Source of the DNA: Armatimonadota bacterium
GTDB lineage: Bacteria; Armatimonadota; Armatimonadia; Armatimonadales; Armatimonadaceae
Length of the DNA: 5,827 nt
Assembly (NCBI GenBank): GCA_014379275.1
Contig: JACMMA010000381.1
Location: 1 to 5,827, forward strand
Reading direction: 5' to 3'
Within the stretch, counting starts at the first letter, position 1. Each line of letters opens with the position of its first letter. Below are positions 5,001 through 5,827 of the stretch, piece after piece. A program made the position numbers and the translations under genes. The notes beneath the pieces are model-generated. The model worked only from the letters and a program-made list of their open reading frames with translations, ran no database searches and was not told where the DNA came from.

Positions 5001-5827
5001 GACGTTTCTCCCGGGGGACATGCTCGTCCGGACCCGCCACGCGCTCCGGCGGAAACAGCGGATCAGGAAGCGGACTCAGTGCACGCTCCCAATACTCCGC
5101 GGAAATAAAGTACTCCGTGAAATGTTCCATGCGCGTCAGCATTTCGGGGGTGAAGGCGGGAGATGCTTGATGCAGGGCGGTCAGCCCTTCATCGACGCAT
5201 GACTTTACTTTCGCCGCACACTTCTCGACTGCGCCTGTCGCCCTTAGAATCGTGATCATCCCGGCGATCGCGCCGGGGTCGGAGGAAGGATTCGCTACCC
5301 ATTCGATCAATGCCGCCCTTTGAACAGGGTCCGCTTGGGCTTGCGCCAGCGACATAATGTATGTCGGCTTACAGGTAACAAGGTCGGTACCCACAGACCG
5401 ACCCTGCCCTTTCTCGCTGCTACGGGAAAGGTCCTCTAAGTCGTCGCGTAACTGGTAGGCGACTGCCAACCGATGGATCCAGGTGCCTAGTGCCTCAGTC
5501 TGTGATACGGAAGCCCCCGCGAGTTCTGCGGCGGACTCGATACCCGTCTTGAACAGTCGCCCTGTCTTTAATTCGGCGATCTGGAGACATTGAGCCGGAT
5601 CCGGAAGGTGCTGTCCTTCGCCGGAAACATCCTGGAACTGGCCTGCGTTTGTGTACAGATCCTGCCAGTTGAATCGCCGCGCGACCGGCAGGAGACGGTC
5701 ACAGGCGAATGGCGCGCAGAGAAGCGCGTCCAGAGCCAGCGACTGAACGACTTTGCCCTGAATCCAGCCTGCGATGGCACCACGCCGTTCGATGTCGGTG
5801 CGAAAAACGCCGTCCGCTTGCGCCGCA
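4993..5827 (-). CDS. Polyprenyl-synthetase family protein (PPS3), N-terminus outside window
   Basis: The reading frame runs uninterrupted from the right window edge to TAA at 4995-4993, giving 277 visible residues; the TTG at 5469 is an internal Leu codon and not the start. Counting from the first whole codon (5826), the landmarks are ERRG (13-16), ALDALL (31-36, matching the usual GD.LL helix), GQFQDV (62-67), ELKTGRLF (85-92, intact KT motif), AYQLRDDLEDL (123-133, intact second Asp-rich motif), and GRSVGTDLVTCKPT (142-155, intact GK..G.DL..GK.T-type IPP/diphosphate site). Set on RRG, the first Asp-rich motif would be residues 5-9 and reads DGVFR instead of DDxxD; the His normally found after RRG is also missing. 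The C-terminus extends past the core with a Pro-rich, charged tail (LPDPLFPPERVAGPDEHVPRE). It is the first gene of the visible operon and is followed by UbiA with an 8-base overlap. Family membership is certain; prenyl synthase activity is doubtful if the first motif is truly broken, since that motif normally holds the allylic diphosphate. Confidence 0.85.
   Translation of the reverse strand, partial: AAQADGVFRTDIERRGAIAGWIQGKVVQSLALDALLCAPFACDRLLPVARRFNWQDLYTNAGQFQDVSGEGQHLPDPAQCLQIAELKTGRLFKTGIESAAELAGASVSQTEALGTWIHRLAVAYQLRDDLEDLSRSSEKGQGRSVGTDLVTCKPTYIMSLAQAQADPVQRAALIEWVANPSSDPGAIAGMITILRATGAVEKCAAKVKSCVDEGLTALHQASPAFTPEMLTRMEHFTEYFISAEYWERALSPLPDPLFPPERVAGPDEHVPREKRHE
5005..5012 (-). 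promoter_or_regulatory. Ribosome binding site that decides the UbiA start
   Basis: GGGAGAAA on the minus strand lies four bases before the ATG at 5000, with the GGAG core seven bases away, and sits inside the last codons of PPS3. The start and the PPS3 stop share ATGAGTAA (4993-5000), the same 8-base geometry as the PPS2/PPS1 junction. Confidence 0.75.

Noticed and set aside
5467..5469. TTG as the start of PPS3
   Set aside because: The frame continues upstream through the KT motif and other family landmarks to the window edge, so this is an internal Leu.
5568..5783. 71-residue minus-strand open frame near the right edge
   Set aside because: It lies out of frame inside PPS3, whose own frame carries all the family motifs.

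Overview
This window comes from a GC-rich bacterial chromosome or large contig. Gene packing is dense, Shine-Dalgarno sites are clear on most minus-strand genes, and I see no RNA gene, insertion sequence, CRISPR array or phage gene. The phylum cannot be fixed from the sequence alone. The TPR-membrane protein type and the exported epoxide-hydrolase-like enzyme occur in many soil and environmental groups.

Layout. (1) Bases 1-744, plus strand: the 3' end of a gene whose product carries six consecutive tetratricopeptide repeats. The segment just before them resembles the junction that follows the last membrane helix in TMTC-like membrane proteins. (2) A 141-base gap (745-885) without a recognisable gene or terminator. 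(3) Bases 886-1971, plus strand: an exported alpha/beta hydrolase of the epoxide hydrolase/haloalkane dehalogenase type with a complete Asp-His-Asp catalytic set. (4) Bases 1968-5827, minus strand: a tight four-gene operon running off the right edge of the window. In transcription order it holds a polyprenyl-synthetase-like protein (called PPS3 here, N-terminus missing), a UbiA-family membrane prenyltransferase, a second polyprenyl-synthetase-fold protein (PPS2), and a third (PPS1). Two of the three junctions are 8-base start/stop overlaps and the third is a 14-base gap, so the four are almost certainly co-transcribed and partly translationally coupled.

The operon is the notable part. A single isoprenoid route normally needs one all-trans polyprenyl synthase plus, optionally, one UbiA enzyme. 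Here three divergent members of the trans-prenyltransferase fold sit around one UbiA protein, and their catalytic motifs have decayed in different ways. PPS1 keeps the first Asp-rich motif (DDIVD) but has DDVLN in the second. PPS3 keeps the second motif (DDLED) but appears to have DGVFR in place of the first. PPS2 has lost both, as well as the Lys motifs, yet remains a full-length open frame with a ribosome binding site. My inference is a prenyl-lipid or terpenoid pathway: one or two soluble prenyl diphosphate synthases, possibly with PPS2 as a non-catalytic or repurposed subunit, feed a chain to UbiA, which transfers it to an acceptor in the membrane. The product is unknown. The convergent exported hydrolase abuts the operon with interlocked stop codons but need not be functionally connected.
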